A DNA stretch of 64,000 nucleotides from Nocardioides_C sp963700955 (GTDB lineage: Bacteria; Actinomycetota; Actinomycetes; Propionibacteriales; Nocardioidaceae), in NCBI GenBank assembly GCA_963700955.1, contig CAVOZH010000008.1, positions 186,001-250,000 on the forward strand, read 5' to 3'. This document shows, piece by piece, positions 52,635 to 60,923 of the stretch. The notes under the pieces are model-generated. The model was not told the origin of the DNA and made no database searches. It worked only from the letters and a program-made list of their open reading frames with translations. Position 1 is the first letter of the stretch. The number at the start of each line of letters is the position of its first letter. The position numbers were made by a program, and so were the translations under genes.

Positions 52635-53117
52635 CTAGTGCCGGAGCAGCCCGCCGACGGCCACCGGGTCGACGTGTCCGTGAGCGGGGCGGGTGCGCTC
52701 CAGCGCAAGAGCGATGTCGACGACGACCGCACGCTCGAGCTCGGGTACCTCCGCCAGCGGAACCCAAGCCGCCAGGTCGGTGGACCCGTTCACCTCGTGC
52801 CGGATCTCTCCTCCGGTGATGCGGACGGTGTAGAAGACGCCCACGTGGTGCAGCTCCAGCCCACCCGGAGCGCCGTCGTCCACCTTCTTCGTCCGGGAGT
52901 CCACACCGAGGAGCCGCTCCACCTCGACCTGGTATCCGGTTTCCTCGGCCACCTCACGGACGACGGCGTCCAGGGGATCCTCGCCGTGCTCCACCTTGCC
53001 GCCAGGAAGCGTCCAGTGGCGCTCGCGTCTCTCCCTGGAGATGAACCGGGCCAGCAGGATCTGGTCGCCGTCCACACATACCCCGTAGGCGGCGACTCTC
53101 AGTCGGAGTGTCGTCAT
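52635..53117 (-). CDS. NUDIX hydrolase
   Basis: A 160-aa protein with a full Nudix box (GGKVEHGEDPLDAVVREVAE, then ETGYQVE), in which Arg-Glu-x2-Glu-Glu residues bind Mg for hydrolysis of a nucleoside diphosphate linked to another moiety. The N-terminal strand is YGVCVDGDQILLARFISRER. The substrate cannot be deduced. A purine-rich AGATGAGGAA precedes the ATG. It is convergent with the MOSC gene. Confidence 0.92.
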   Translation of the reverse strand: MTTLRLRVAAYGVCVDGDQILLARFISRERRERHWTLPGGKVEHGEDPLDAVVREVAEETGYQVEVERLLGVDSRTKKVDDGAPGGLELHHVGVFYTVRITGGEIRHEVNGSTDLAAWVPLAEVPELERAVVVDIALALERTRPAHGHVDPVAVGGLLRH

Positions 53118-53289
53118 TTCCTCATCTCTCCCTGTCTGACGCCATTCCTATCGCAGACTGGCCCCGAGAGTGATGACGCCAGGTCTTGAGCGAGGCGCAG
53201 GACCGGGGGGATGAGCGCGCCGCAAGGCGACGACGGGCGCTGAACCGGCTGTCCTCTCCGCGCCAGTCGACGTCAACGGGGTCGGGCGA

Positions 53290-53486
53290 CCGCTCGACAC
53301 CGCTCTCGAGCTGAGCGGAACGGTGAGGGCCGCGCTCCGTTCTTCGCGGAGGGGAAGTACGGCCAGATGATCGGTGTCTTTCCCGAGGAGGACATGGTCA
53401 GGGTCCGTCTGGGAACGACCGCTGCGGGCGTCGCCTGGCCCGCGGTGCTGCGCGACCTCGCGTACCGGGTCGCCGCGGAGGAGTGA
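53290..53486 (+). pseudogene. C-terminal remnant of a beta-lactamase-related serine hydrolase
   Basis: The frame reads GRAPFFAEGKYGQMIGVFPE, then EDMVRVRLGTTAAGVAWPAVLRDL and ends at a TGA. This pattern (G-x-Y/F-G-Q, then V-x-P-x2-D/N-x-V-x-V-R-L-G) is the typical end of class C beta-lactamase-like serine hydrolases. No catalytic SxxK region exists upstream, and the reading frame fades. An independent small gene from ATG 53367 (39 aa) is less likely. Confidence 0.55.
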
Positions 53487-53502
53487 GCCCCGTCGGCGGA
53501 AC

Positions 53503-54474
53503 TCAGACGGCCCGGGCCAGCGAGAGCGCGAACCTGCCCTCGCCGTCGGTCCACCACCGGTCGAGGTCGAACCCCGCTGTCTTCAGCTCCTGCTCGACCC
53601 CTTCGCGACGGAACTTCGCCGAGATCTCGGTGCGGATCTCCTCGCCCGCGGCGAGAACCGCCACCAGATCGACACCTCGGACCTCGACCCGCAGGTCGCG
53701 TCCGGCTCGGAGCCGCATCTCGATCCACTCGTTCACGTCGTCCCACCGGGCGACGTGGGTGAACTCCTCCAACGGGAAGGCGGCGTCGAGCTCGCGGTTG
53801 AGGACGCGAAGGACGTTGAGGTTGAACTCCGCGGTGACGCCCGCCGCGTCGTCGTAGGCGCGCACCAGCGTGTCCGGGTCCTTGACGAGGTCCGTGCCCA
53901 GCAGAAGCCACTCGCCCTTGTCGAGAACGGCCCGGACGCCGTGCAGGAACTTGTCCCGCTCGTCGGGAAGCAGGTTGCCGATCGTGCCGCCGAGGAACGC
54001 CACCAGCCTCGGCGACCCGCCCGGGAGGCCCTCGAGCGGCTCGGTGAAGTCCCCGACCACACCATGCACGCGGAGACCGGGGTAGTCGGCGACGACCGCG
54101 TCGACCGCCTCGCGGAGCGCGGACTCTGACACGTCGAGCGGCACGAACTCCTCGAGCGTCCCGGCCGCACGGAGGGCGTCGAGGAGCAGCCGGGTCTTCT
54201 CCGACGAGCCGGAGCCGAGCTCGACGAGGCTGCGCGCGCCGGTGCGTTCAGCGAGCTCGGCAGCGCGTGCGTCGAGGATCTCGCGCTCGGCGCGCGTGGG
54301 GTAGTACTCCGGAAGGCGCGTGATCTCCTCGAAGAGCTCGCTTCCCCGGGCGTCGTAGAACCACTTCGGTGGCAGCCATTTCGGGTCGTCCGCGAGCCCG
54401 GTGAGCACGTCGTGCCGCAGGGCCCGAGAGGCGTGGTCGGGCGTGAGGCGCACCTCGACGGTTGGCTCGGCCAT
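53503..54474 (-). CDS. egtD: L-histidine N(alpha)-methyltransferase
   Basis: A 323-aa enzyme that trimethylates histidine to hercynine with three SAM. The SAM motif is LVELGSGSSEKTRLLLDALR (~80-99), with family-specific DDPKWLPPKWFYDARGSELF near the N terminus, FLGGTIGNL in the middle, and VEVRGVDLV/EISAKFRREG near the C terminus. The start is ATG 54474, after AAAGGGCAC. It is the last gene of egtABCD on this strand, 49 bp after egtC. Confidence 0.95.
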   Translation of the reverse strand: MAEPTVEVRLTPDHASRALRHDVLTGLADDPKWLPPKWFYDARGSELFEEITRLPEYYPTRAEREILDARAAELAERTGARSLVELGSGSSEKTRLLLDALRAAGTLEEFVPLDVSESALREAVDAVVADYPGLRVHGVVGDFTEPLEGLPGGSPRLVAFLGGTIGNLLPDERDKFLHGVRAVLDKGEWLLLGTDLVKDPDTLVRAYDDAAGVTAEFNLNVLRVLNRELDAAFPLEEFTHVARWDDVNEWIEMRLRAGRDLRVEVRGVDLVAVLAAGEEIRTEISAKFRREGVEQELKTAGFDLDRWWTDGEGRFALSLARAV

Positions 54475-54523
54475 GGGTGAGTGCCCTTTCAGGTGAGGCG
54501 ACGGGGGCATCGGCGGGTTGTGG

Positions 54524-55267
54524 TCACTCGAGCGGGCGGATCTTCGTGCCGGCGGTCGTCGCGACGACGAGATGTCGATCGGGGACCGGCTGCCAGGCCT
54601 CAGTGGCCTCGCCGAACGGCTCCGAGCTGACCAGGACGCGGTCGGAGCCCTCCAGAACCGAGAGGCTGTGGCCCCACGTCGAGGCGACCGCCACCTCCCC
54701 GTCGGTGAGCAGCAGGTTCAGTCGTGAGCCAGGTGCGGCCCCGGCGACCTCGGTGGTGAGCTCCTCGACGACGCGGTCGGGCTGTGTGCCGTCGAGCAGT
54801 CGGCGCAGGGCCAGGGCCCACAGCACCGCGCTGTCGGTCGGAGCTTCCAGCCGCATCAGGTCGCCGACGGGCAGGCTCGAGGCGAGGCGCTCGACGCTCG
54901 CCGGCCATCCCGTGACCACGCCGTTGTGGCTGAACAGCCAGCGGCCGTGTCGGAACGGTGCGCACGCGGTCTCGGTCACCGGCATCCCGGTGGTGCCGTT
55001 GCGTGCGGCGGCCAGCAGGGCCGTGGTACGGATGGTCCGGGCGAGGTCGGGGAGGGAGCCGTCGGCCCACATCGGCTCGGAGCGCCGGTAGCGAAGCGCG
55101 TCGCCGGGGCCGTCGTACCAGCCGATGCCGAACCCGTCGGCGTTGACCGAGCCGCTGCCGCGCATGTCCGCAGGAGCCCAGGTCTGCTCGAGCAGCGAGT
55201 GCTGGGGTGCCAGGAGCAGCTCCGCCACGGTGACGGACGGGCCGAGGTAGGCGAGGTGCCGGCACAT
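54524..55267 (-). CDS. egtC: Ergothioneine gamma-glutamyl hydrolase
   Basis: A 247-aa class II glutamine amidotransferase-like Ntn hydrolase. Mature Cys2 (MCRHLAYLG) is the nucleophile; GFGIGWYDG and LFSHNGVV are also conserved. It removes the glutamyl group from the gamma-glutamyl hercynylcysteine sulfoxide made by EgtB. It starts two bases after the egtB stop, so it is co-translated. Confidence 0.95.
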   Translation of the reverse strand: MCRHLAYLGPSVTVAELLLAPQHSLLEQTWAPADMRGSGSVNADGFGIGWYDGPGDALRYRRSEPMWADGSLPDLARTIRTTALLAAARNGTTGMPVTETACAPFRHGRWLFSHNGVVTGWPASVERLASSLPVGDLMRLEAPTDSAVLWALALRRLLDGTQPDRVVEELTTEVAGAAPGSRLNLLLTDGEVAVASTWGHSLSVLEGSDRVLVSSEPFGEATEAWQPVPDRHLVVATTAGTKIRPLE

Positions 55268-55269
55268 CG

Positions 55270-56619
55270 TCAGGCCAGCTCCTCGGACGTCGCGTCACGG
55301 GCACAGCGGAAGCCGGAGAAGATCTGTCGTCGGATCGGGTAGTCCCAGTTGCGGAAGGTCCCGCGGCAGGCGACGGGGTCGGTGCCGAAGGACCCTCCGC
55401 GCAGGACCTTGTAGTCGGTGCCGAAGAAGACCTGGGAGTACTCCGGGTAGGGGAAGACCGTGAAGCCGGGGTAGGGCCGGAAGTCGCTGGAGGTCCACTC
55501 CCACACGTCGCCGACCAGCTGGTGCACCCCGAGCGGTGACGCGCCGTCCGGGTAGGCACCGACGGGGGCGGCCCGGAGGTGACGCTGGCCGAGGTTCGCG
55601 TGGTGTGCGCGCGGGTCCTCGTCGCCCCACGGGTAGCGGCGCGAGCGCCCGGAAGCCGGGTCCCAGCGCGCTGCCTTCTCCCACTCGACCTCGGTGGGGA
55701 GCCGTCTGCCGACCCAGGCGGCGTAGGCCTCGGCCTCGTAGAAGCACACGTGGGTCACCGGCTCGTCGTCGCGCACCGGCTCCACCACGCCGAAGCGCCG
55801 GCGCAGCCACCGGTCGCCGTCGCGGCTCAGGAACTGCGGGGCCTCCAGTCCTGCCTCCTGCACGTGGCGCCAGCCCTCCGGCGACCACCAGCGGTCCTGC
55901 GCGTATCCGCCACCCTCGACGAAGCGCAGGTAGTCGCCGTAGGTGACCGGCGCGGCGTCGATGTAGAAGGCATCGGTGTACGCCGGATGCGCCGGCCGCT
56001 CGTTGTCGAGGGCCCAGGGCTCTGTCGAGGTACCCATCGTGAACTCGCCCGCCGGCACCAGCACCTCGCTGTCTGCGGGCCGGCCGCGGACGGGTGGCGG
56101 CTCCTCTGCCTGCAGCACCGGAACCCCGGACCGGAGCTGGTGGGTCGCGAGCATCGTCTCGTCGTGCTGCTGCTCGTGCTGGACGACCATGCCGAACGCG
56201 AAGGCGTCCTGCACCAGGGGCCCGCCCTCGAGCGGCACCTTGGCGAGCACGTCGAGCACCTTGTCGCGGACCTCGCGCACGTAGGCCCGTGCCTCGACGG
56301 GGCCGAGCAGGGGCAGGGACGGCCGCGACGCCCGGCCGTGCTTGAAGGCGTCGTAGAGCTCGTCGATGTCGCGGCGCACCGGCTCGCGGCGGCCGACGTC
56401 GCGGACCAGCCACAGCTCCTCCTGGTTGCCGACGTGGGCGAGGTCCCACACCAGCGGAGACATCAGAGGTGAGTGCTGGCGCACCAGGTCGTCGTCGTCC
56501 ACCGCGTCGGTCAGCGCGGTGCTGCGCGAGCGAGCACGCATGAGGTGCTCCGCGGCGCGACTCCTCAGCTGCTCGGTGCTCAACCCGGCCTGGAGCTGGT
56601 CCTGATCCGTGGTGCTCAT
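55270..56619 (-). CDS. egtB: Hercynine oxygenase (sulfoxide synthase)
   Basis: A 449-aa non-heme iron enzyme. The N-terminal DinB-like domain provides the iron ligands H62 (WDLAHVGNQEE) and H148/H152 (VVQHEQQHDE). The C-terminal formylglycine-generating-enzyme-like sulfatase-modifying domain has PAGEFTMGTS, LPTEVEWEKAAR, GDVWEWTSSDF and GFRCARD. It joins hercynine to gamma-glutamylcysteine with O2. The start is ATG 56619 with AGGAGG upstream; it overlaps the egtA stop (ATGA). An upstream open frame over egtA is not real. Confidence 0.95.
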   Translation of the reverse strand: MSTTDQDQLQAGLSTEQLRSRAAEHLMRARSRSTALTDAVDDDDLVRQHSPLMSPLVWDLAHVGNQEELWLVRDVGRREPVRRDIDELYDAFKHGRASRPSLPLLGPVEARAYVREVRDKVLDVLAKVPLEGGPLVQDAFAFGMVVQHEQQHDETMLATHQLRSGVPVLQAEEPPPVRGRPADSEVLVPAGEFTMGTSTEPWALDNERPAHPAYTDAFYIDAAPVTYGDYLRFVEGGGYAQDRWWSPEGWRHVQEAGLEAPQFLSRDGDRWLRRRFGVVEPVRDDEPVTHVCFYEAEAYAAWVGRRLPTEVEWEKAARWDPASGRSRRYPWGDEDPRAHHANLGQRHLRAAPVGAYPDGASPLGVHQLVGDVWEWTSSDFRPYPGFTVFPYPEYSQVFFGTDYKVLRGGSFGTDPVACRGTFRNWDYPIRRQIFSGFRCARDATSEELA

Positions 56620-57836
56620 GCGAGCTGCCTCCTTGTTGCGTCCTGCGCGGCGCGGCGGTGGAGTGCTTCCACCATGTCCTCGGCCAAGGGGGCGTCGAGC
56701 GCGGGATCGAGGTGTCCCGCGGCCAGGTCCACGAGACCGCGGGCCGCTTCGCGGATGGTGTCGTCGGCGAGGCCCCTGCGGGCGGCGGTGAGCCAGCGGT
56801 CCGCGCACTGCTCGGTCAGCTCGCAGGCGCGTTCGGCGACAGCGTTCGAGGACAAGAGCGCGGTCAGCATGAGCAGGGGATGGTGCCACCTGCCTTCCGG
56901 CTGTGCGTCGAGGTACCGGACCTCGACGTATCCGCGCGGCCGGACCGGGGGGAAGAGCGTGCTCAGGTGGTAGTCGAGGTCGTCGTAGGTCGGTGCGGTC
57001 TCGCCCGCCCCTGACACCCACCCCGCGAACGACATCGGGTGGTGGGGCGCCCAGTGGCCGCGCGCCCGTCGTACGCACATCACCGGAGCCGCCATCACGC
57101 GGTCGACCCAGGACGCGACCGGGTCCCGGTCGGCATCGAGCGGATGCGTGAAGGGCGGACAGGCACCCAGGGTGGCCCGCACACGGTTCGAGGCCCACCC
57201 GGTGCGGATGCCGCGGACGACGGGGGAGTTCGCGAACAAGGCGACCAGTGTCGGGCCGACGCTGTGCAGCGTGTGCCAGCGCAGGGGTACGTCGGGGGCC
57301 TCGCCGGCGTCGAGGCAGACCTGGGTGCTGGCGGTGCTGCACATCATGGAGGAGCCCCAGGGCCCTCGGTCGTCGAAGAACTCCTGCATGGCGGCGTACC
57401 TCGGGACGTCGAGGAGCCGGGACGGTGGGCGGTGCGGGTCGATGCCGGTGCCCCCGCGGCGGAGGCCCCGGGTCGCGAGCAGGGCGTCCAGCGAGGCGAT
57501 GTCGCTTTCGACGGCCGCGACCAGCTCGGCCAGGGAAGAGGTGGGGAGGCTGGAGATCTCTACCTGGCCGCCGGGTTCGACGGTGACCAGGGAGCCTCGG
57601 GGGAGCGGTGCGTGGGTGCTGTCGGGGCTGATGCTGGCCGGCGCGTGGCCGCCGAGAGCGGAGGCCAGCGTGCGGGGGTCGAGGGGGCGGTCCTGGGCGC
57701 CGTGGTGGTGGACCGTCCACTCGAGCTCGACCCCGGTGCGTTCGGGTGGGCCGTGCTTGAAGCAGACCATCGCGACATAGGCCTCGGCATCCTCCGTGCG
57801 GGGGATCGGCCTCGTGTCCGCAGTGGCTTGGGTCAC
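56616..57836 (-). CDS. egtA: Glutamate-cysteine ligase EgtA
   Basis: A 406-aa GCS2-type ligase that makes gamma-glutamylcysteine for ergothioneine synthesis. Motifs include RTGVELEWTVHHHG at the substrate site, TVEPGGQVEISSLP, and MMCSTASTQVCLDAG. The GTG start at 57836 follows CAGGAT by six nt with no Shine-Dalgarno sequence, so the operon transcript appears leaderless. It is the first gene of egtABCD; no egtE (C-S lyase) is present in this window. Confidence 0.93.
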   Translation of the reverse strand: MTQATADTRPIPRTEDAEAYVAMVCFKHGPPERTGVELEWTVHHHGAQDRPLDPRTLASALGGHAPASISPDSTHAPLPRGSLVTVEPGGQVEISSLPTSSLAELVAAVESDIASLDALLATRGLRRGGTGIDPHRPPSRLLDVPRYAAMQEFFDDRGPWGSSMMCSTASTQVCLDAGEAPDVPLRWHTLHSVGPTLVALFANSPVVRGIRTGWASNRVRATLGACPPFTHPLDADRDPVASWVDRVMAAPVMCVRRARGHWAPHHPMSFAGWVSGAGETAPTYDDLDYHLSTLFPPVRPRGYVEVRYLDAQPEGRWHHPLLMLTALLSSNAVAERACELTEQCADRWLTAARRGLADDTIREAARGLVDLAAGHLDPALDAPLAEDMVEALHRRAAQDATRRQLA

Positions 57837-57905
57837 AGCGCCATCCTGACCGACCGCTCCAAAGGACGGAAGGGCCGCTCGGGTGAACGACCGGCGACAG
57901 TCGGG

Positions 57906-58310
57906 CTACTGCTCCTCGAGCGTGTTGACCATGAACTGCGCCGCATGGGTGACGTAGTCCCAGAACTGCGCGTCCTGCTCCGGCGTGAGGTTCGCGGCGT
58001 CGAGGCCGGCGCGGAAGTGGCGCAGCCAGTGGTCACGCGCGGTGGGTGTGACCGCGAACGGGGCGTGGCGCATCCGAAGCCGGGGGTGCCCGCGGTTGTC
58101 GGAGTACGTCGTGGGTCCGCCCCAGTACTGGGCCAGGAACAGCGTGAACCGCTCCGCGGCGGGGGCGAGGTCCTCTTCGGGGTACAACGGCCTGAGGACC
58201 TCGTCGCCGGCCACGCCCTCGTAGAAGCGGTCGACGATCTTCGTGATCGTCGGCATGCCGCCGATCTCGTCGTAGAACGTCGGGGCCGTGCTCTCGTCGT
58301 GGCTGCTCAC
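57906..58310 (-). CDS. glbO: Truncated hemoglobin, group II (GlbO-like)
   Basis: A 134-aa 2/2 globin. It has FYDEIGGMPTITKIVDRFYE, then LYPEEDLAPAAERFTLFLAQ YWGG (E helix), the proximal His in RLRMRHAPF, and Trp G8 in ARDHWLRHF. Group II members bind O2 tightly and are implicated in oxidative and nitrosative stress. GTG 58310 is the start; GACAAT lies six nt upstream (leaderless), and a longer frame upstream runs over the osmC promoter. It lies just before egtA on the same strand. Confidence 0.92.
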   Translation of the reverse strand: MSSHDESTAPTFYDEIGGMPTITKIVDRFYEGVAGDEVLRPLYPEEDLAPAAERFTLFLAQYWGGPTTYSDNRGHPRLRMRHAPFAVTPTARDHWLRHFRAGLDAANLTPEQDAQFWDYVTHAAQFMVNTLEEQ

Positions 58311-58405
58311 TTGTCTATTGTCACCGTTCGGGCAAGAGTCGGGTAATCGCGACGCTCCGTCGCGATCGTCAGACCGTCCGACCATCCACGACTGAAGGAG
58401 CTTGA

Positions 58406-58831
58406 ATGGCAACGACCCGCACCGCCGCCACCCGCTGGGAGGGATCGCTCTTGGAGGGATCCGGCAAGGTCACCATGCAGTCCTCGGGAATCGGGACGTA
58501 CGACGTCTCGTGGCCGGCACGCGCCGAGGAGCCCAACGGCAAGACCAGCCCCGAGGAGCTGATCGCGGGAGCCCACTCCTCCTGCTTCTCGATGGCCCTC
58601 TCCGGGGCTCTCGCCAAGCAGGGAACGCCTCCCACGTCGCTGGACACGAAGGCCGACGTGACCTTCCAGCCGGGTGAGGGCATCACCGGGATCCACATCA
58701 CCGTGGTCGGCAGCGTCGAGGGCATGAGCGCCGAGGACTTCCAGGCCGCGGCCGAGGGCGCCAAGCAGAACTGCCCCGTGTCTCAGGCGCTGAAGGGGAC
58801 GAACATCACCCTGTCCGCCTCGCTCGCCTGA
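58406..58831 (+). CDS. OsmC-family peroxiredoxin
   Basis: A 141-aa protein with the OsmC fold. The first redox Cys lies in IAGAHSSCFSMALSGALAKQ (~Cys57), the second in AKQNCPVSQALKGTN (~Cys121), close to the conserved OsmC spacing. It reduces organic hydroperoxides with thiol cofactors, probably mycothiol- or lipoyl-linked here. AAGGAG lies six nt before the ATG. It is divergent from glbO, with a 95-bp shared promoter region. Confidence 0.92.
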   Translation: MATTRTAATRWEGSLLEGSGKVTMQSSGIGTYDVSWPARAEEPNGKTSPEELIAGAHSSCFSMALSGALAKQGTPPTSLDTKADVTFQPGEGITGIHITVVGSVEGMSAEDFQAAAEGAKQNCPVSQALKGTNITLSASLA

Positions 58832-58853
58832 GCCGCGAAGGCCGACGAACCAC

Positions 58854-58900
58854 CGAGCCGTCGCGTCCTGCCCCAGTCAGGGACAGGACGCGACGGCTCG
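58854..58900. terminator. Bidirectional terminator between osmC and mscS-like genes
   Basis: A 17-bp perfect stem (58854-58870 with 58884-58900) and a 13-base loop between convergent genes. Confidence 0.75.
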
Positions 58901-58934
58901 ACTGTGTCATGCCGCGGGAGGCGAACGACGGGGG

Positions 58935-59990
58935 TCAGTTCGAGTTCGGGTTCCGCCCGTTGCCGGACATCGCGCTCTCGGCTGGCTTCTGGGGATTCTC
59001 GGCACCCTCCCGATGCCAGACCACGCGCTGGGGGAGCGGCATCTCGATGCCCTCGTAGTCGAAGCGCGCCTTGATGCGCTCGCGCATCTCGCGTGCGACC
59101 TCCCACTGCTCGAGCGGTGCGGTCTTGAGGGTGACCCGGACCGTCACGTACTCGGGGTCGAGGGACTGGACACCCCAGACCTCGGGCTCCTCGATGATCT
59201 TGCCCTTGAAGTCGTCGTCGTCCCACAGGTCGTGGGCGATGTCCTTGAGAAGGTCCTGGACTCGGTAGAGATCCTCGGAGTACGCGACCCGGATGTCCAG
59301 GACGGTGCGCGCCCAGTTCTGGCTCATGTTGCCGATGCGCAGGATCTCCCCGTTGCGGACGTACCAGACCGTCCCGTCCACGTCCCGGATCCGCGTGACC
59401 CGGAGGCTGACCGCCTCGACCGTGCCGGAGGCGAACTCGGCGTCGATGACGTCGCCGACCCCGTACTGGTCCTCGAAGATCATGAAGATGCCGGCCAGGA
59501 AGTCCTTCACCAGGCTCTGGGCGCCGAAGCCGAGGGCAAGGCCGAGGATCCCGGCGCTGGCGATCAACGGTCCCACGTCGTAGCCGAGCTCGGCGATCAC
59601 CATCATCGTGACCATCGTGACGATCACGCCTGTCACGATGCTCTTGAGCAGCGAGCCCATGGCCTTCGTGCGCTGGGTACGCCGGGCCGCCGGCTGAGAG
59701 CCTGTGACAAGGGCCTTCTCGCCGCGCTGGCCGCGCCGGCCGAGCCTGCCGCGCGTGAACGCGGTCGGCATCGCACTGTCGGCCGCACGGTCCGTGAGTC
59801 GGTCGATGAGCTTGTGCAGCAGCCAGCGTGCGAACACGGCGATCAGGACCAGGCTCAAGATGGCCAGTGGCTTGCCGATCACCCACTCGGCGGCGAGCGC
59901 GAGGGGCTTGTTCCCTGTGACGTTCCACACCAGGTCGCACGAGTTGCTGTGCGCGTTCGCGCACACTTGAGCGTTGGCAAAGGGGTCCAT
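58935..59990 (-). CDS. MscS-type mechanosensitive ion channel
   Basis: A 351-aa small-conductance channel. The first helix is ~36-60 (VIGKPLAILSLVLIAVFARW), a charged linker follows, and then two helices including the pore-lining TM3 (GILGLALGFGAQSLVKDFLAGIF split around ~142-164). The beta and alpha/beta cytoplasmic vestibule follows (~165-320). A Cys pair in the N-terminal external segment (QVCANAHSNSC) could form a disulfide. ATG 59990 is seven nt after TAACCT (leaderless). It opens under hypoosmotic shock. Confidence 0.92.
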   Translation of the reverse strand: MDPFANAQVCANAHSNSCDLVWNVTGNKPLALAAEWVIGKPLAILSLVLIAVFARWLLHKLIDRLTDRAADSAMPTAFTRGRLGRRGQRGEKALVTGSQPAARRTQRTKAMGSLLKSIVTGVIVTMVTMMVIAELGYDVGPLIASAGILGLALGFGAQSLVKDFLAGIFMIFEDQYGVGDVIDAEFASGTVEAVSLRVTRIRDVDGTVWYVRNGEILRIGNMSQNWARTVLDIRVAYSEDLYRVQDLLKDIAHDLWDDDDFKGKIIEEPEVWGVQSLDPEYVTVRVTLKTAPLEQWEVAREMRERIKARFDYEGIEMPLPQRVVWHREGAENPQKPAESAMSGNGRNPNSN

Positions 59991-60050
59991 GCCTGGCAGG
60001 TTACGAGATGGAGCGAAGAGGGCAAAACGCAGTTCGATACGCTAGACCGC
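59991..60050. promoter_or_regulatory. Divergent leaderless promoters, mscS-like/60051 gene
   Basis: Minus -10 TAACCT (60003-59998), then seven nt to ATG 59990. Plus -10 TACGCT (60038-60043), then seven nt to GTG 60051. The whole intergenic region is 60 bp. Confidence 0.6.
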
Positions 60051-60428
60051 GTGATGTCTCACTCCAACGTTCGCGTCGTACGACGCTTTCTCCGCACCCT
60101 CGCCGTGGTCCCGGCGGCAGCCCTTCCGCTGGTCGCCGCACCGGCCATGGCCTCCCCTCCGCAGACCTGGCCGACCGAACCCCCGGTGGGTCCGCTCAAC
60201 TTCATCGTGGTTCTCTTCCTGATCCCGCTGGGCCTGGCCCTGGTGATCTCGCTGCTGGTCTCCATCCCCTCGATGGTGCGCGGCGACAAGTACACCCCGG
60301 GTCGCGCCTGGCGCAACGAGAACGAGTGGTTCGGCGGCCCGAAGGACGGCCTCGAGGCGACGGACAAGGCCGAGCCGGCCGCCGAGGGCTCCGAGACCGA
60401 TCGGGGTGGCGCAAGTGCCCGCTGGTGA
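60051..60428 (+). CDS. Hypothetical membrane protein
   Basis: A 125-aa protein. It has a basic N terminus followed by a signal-like hydrophobic segment (FLRTLAVVPAAALPLVAAPA) ending in an Ala-x-Ala site, and then a second helix at ~49-70 (LNFIVVLFLIPLGLALVISLLV). The cytoplasmic or external tail contains GRAWRNENEWFGGPKDG, which looks conserved, and an acidic end. GTG 60051 with a leaderless promoter is preferred; ATG 60054 is an alternative. It overlaps the DUF5130-like gene by 23 bp and is likely cotranscribed. No family name is known to me. Confidence 0.7.
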   Translation: MMSHSNVRVVRRFLRTLAVVPAAALPLVAAPAMASPPQTWPTEPPVGPLNFIVVLFLIPLGLALVISLLVSIPSMVRGDKYTPGRAWRNENEWFGGPKDGLEATDKAEPAAEGSETDRGGASARW

Positions 60429-60810
60429 GGCATTCACCGGTCGCGAGCGCTACGACATCGACAAGGCGATCCGGGACGCCGAGACCGTCTCTCGCTTCGA
60501 GTTCTCGGTGTTCGTCGGCTCGTCGGAGGGGGAGACCCGGCCCTTCGCCGAGCGGCTTCACGCGACCCTGACCGCACCCGAGCGGTCGGTCCTGGTGATG
60601 GTCGACCCGTCGGCACGGATCCTCGAGATCGTCACCGGCTCGGAGGTCCGCCGCGACCTCGACGACGGCGAGGTCAACCTCGCCGCGCTCACCATGCAGA
60701 GCGCGTTCGCCGCGGGTGACCTCGTCGGTGGCATCACCCAGGGCCTGATGATGCTCGCCGAGCACGCCCGGACGCCGCAGATGAGGCACGCCGAGAAGGG
60801 CCTGCACTAG
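60406..60810 (+). CDS. DUF5130 domain protein (TPM-like)
   Basis: A 134-aa protein matching the actinobacterial DUF5130 family, related to the TPM phosphatase-like fold: FTGRERYDIDKAIRDAETVS, FEFSVFVGSSEGETRPFAER, ARILEIVTGSEVRRDLDDGE and VGGITQGLMMLAEHA. The role is unknown. GTG 60406 or GTG 60415 could be the start; 60406 lies in the overlap with the upstream gene. It has no membrane segment of its own, but its membrane-protein neighbour suggests joint function. Confidence 0.8.
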   Translation: MAQVPAGEAFTGRERYDIDKAIRDAETVSRFEFSVFVGSSEGETRPFAERLHATLTAPERSVLVMVDPSARILEIVTGSEVRRDLDDGEVNLAALTMQSAFAAGDLVGGITQGLMMLAEHARTPQMRHAEKGLH

Positions 60811-60863
60811 CCGCTCGACGAGCTGACGCCCGAGAGCCTTCTGGGCGCAGCGACGAGACATCA

Positions 60864-60897
60864 AAGGGCCGCCACCCCCGAGGGGATGGCGGCCCTT
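60864..60897. terminator. Bidirectional terminator before pepN
   Basis: AAGGGCCGCCA (60864-60874) pairs with TGGCGGCCCTT (60887-60897), with additional C/G pairing in the apical part and a CTT tail. It lies between convergent genes. Confidence 0.75.
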
Positions 60898-60923
60898 CTT
60901 GTCGTGCGAGGCCGGTACGACGG

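Noticed and set aside
55270..57720. An 816-codon open frame that would extend EgtB upstream across egtA
   Set aside because: The upstream part overlaps egtA out of frame, is Arg/Pro-rich with no motif, and EgtB has a strong ribosome binding site at its own ATG 56619.
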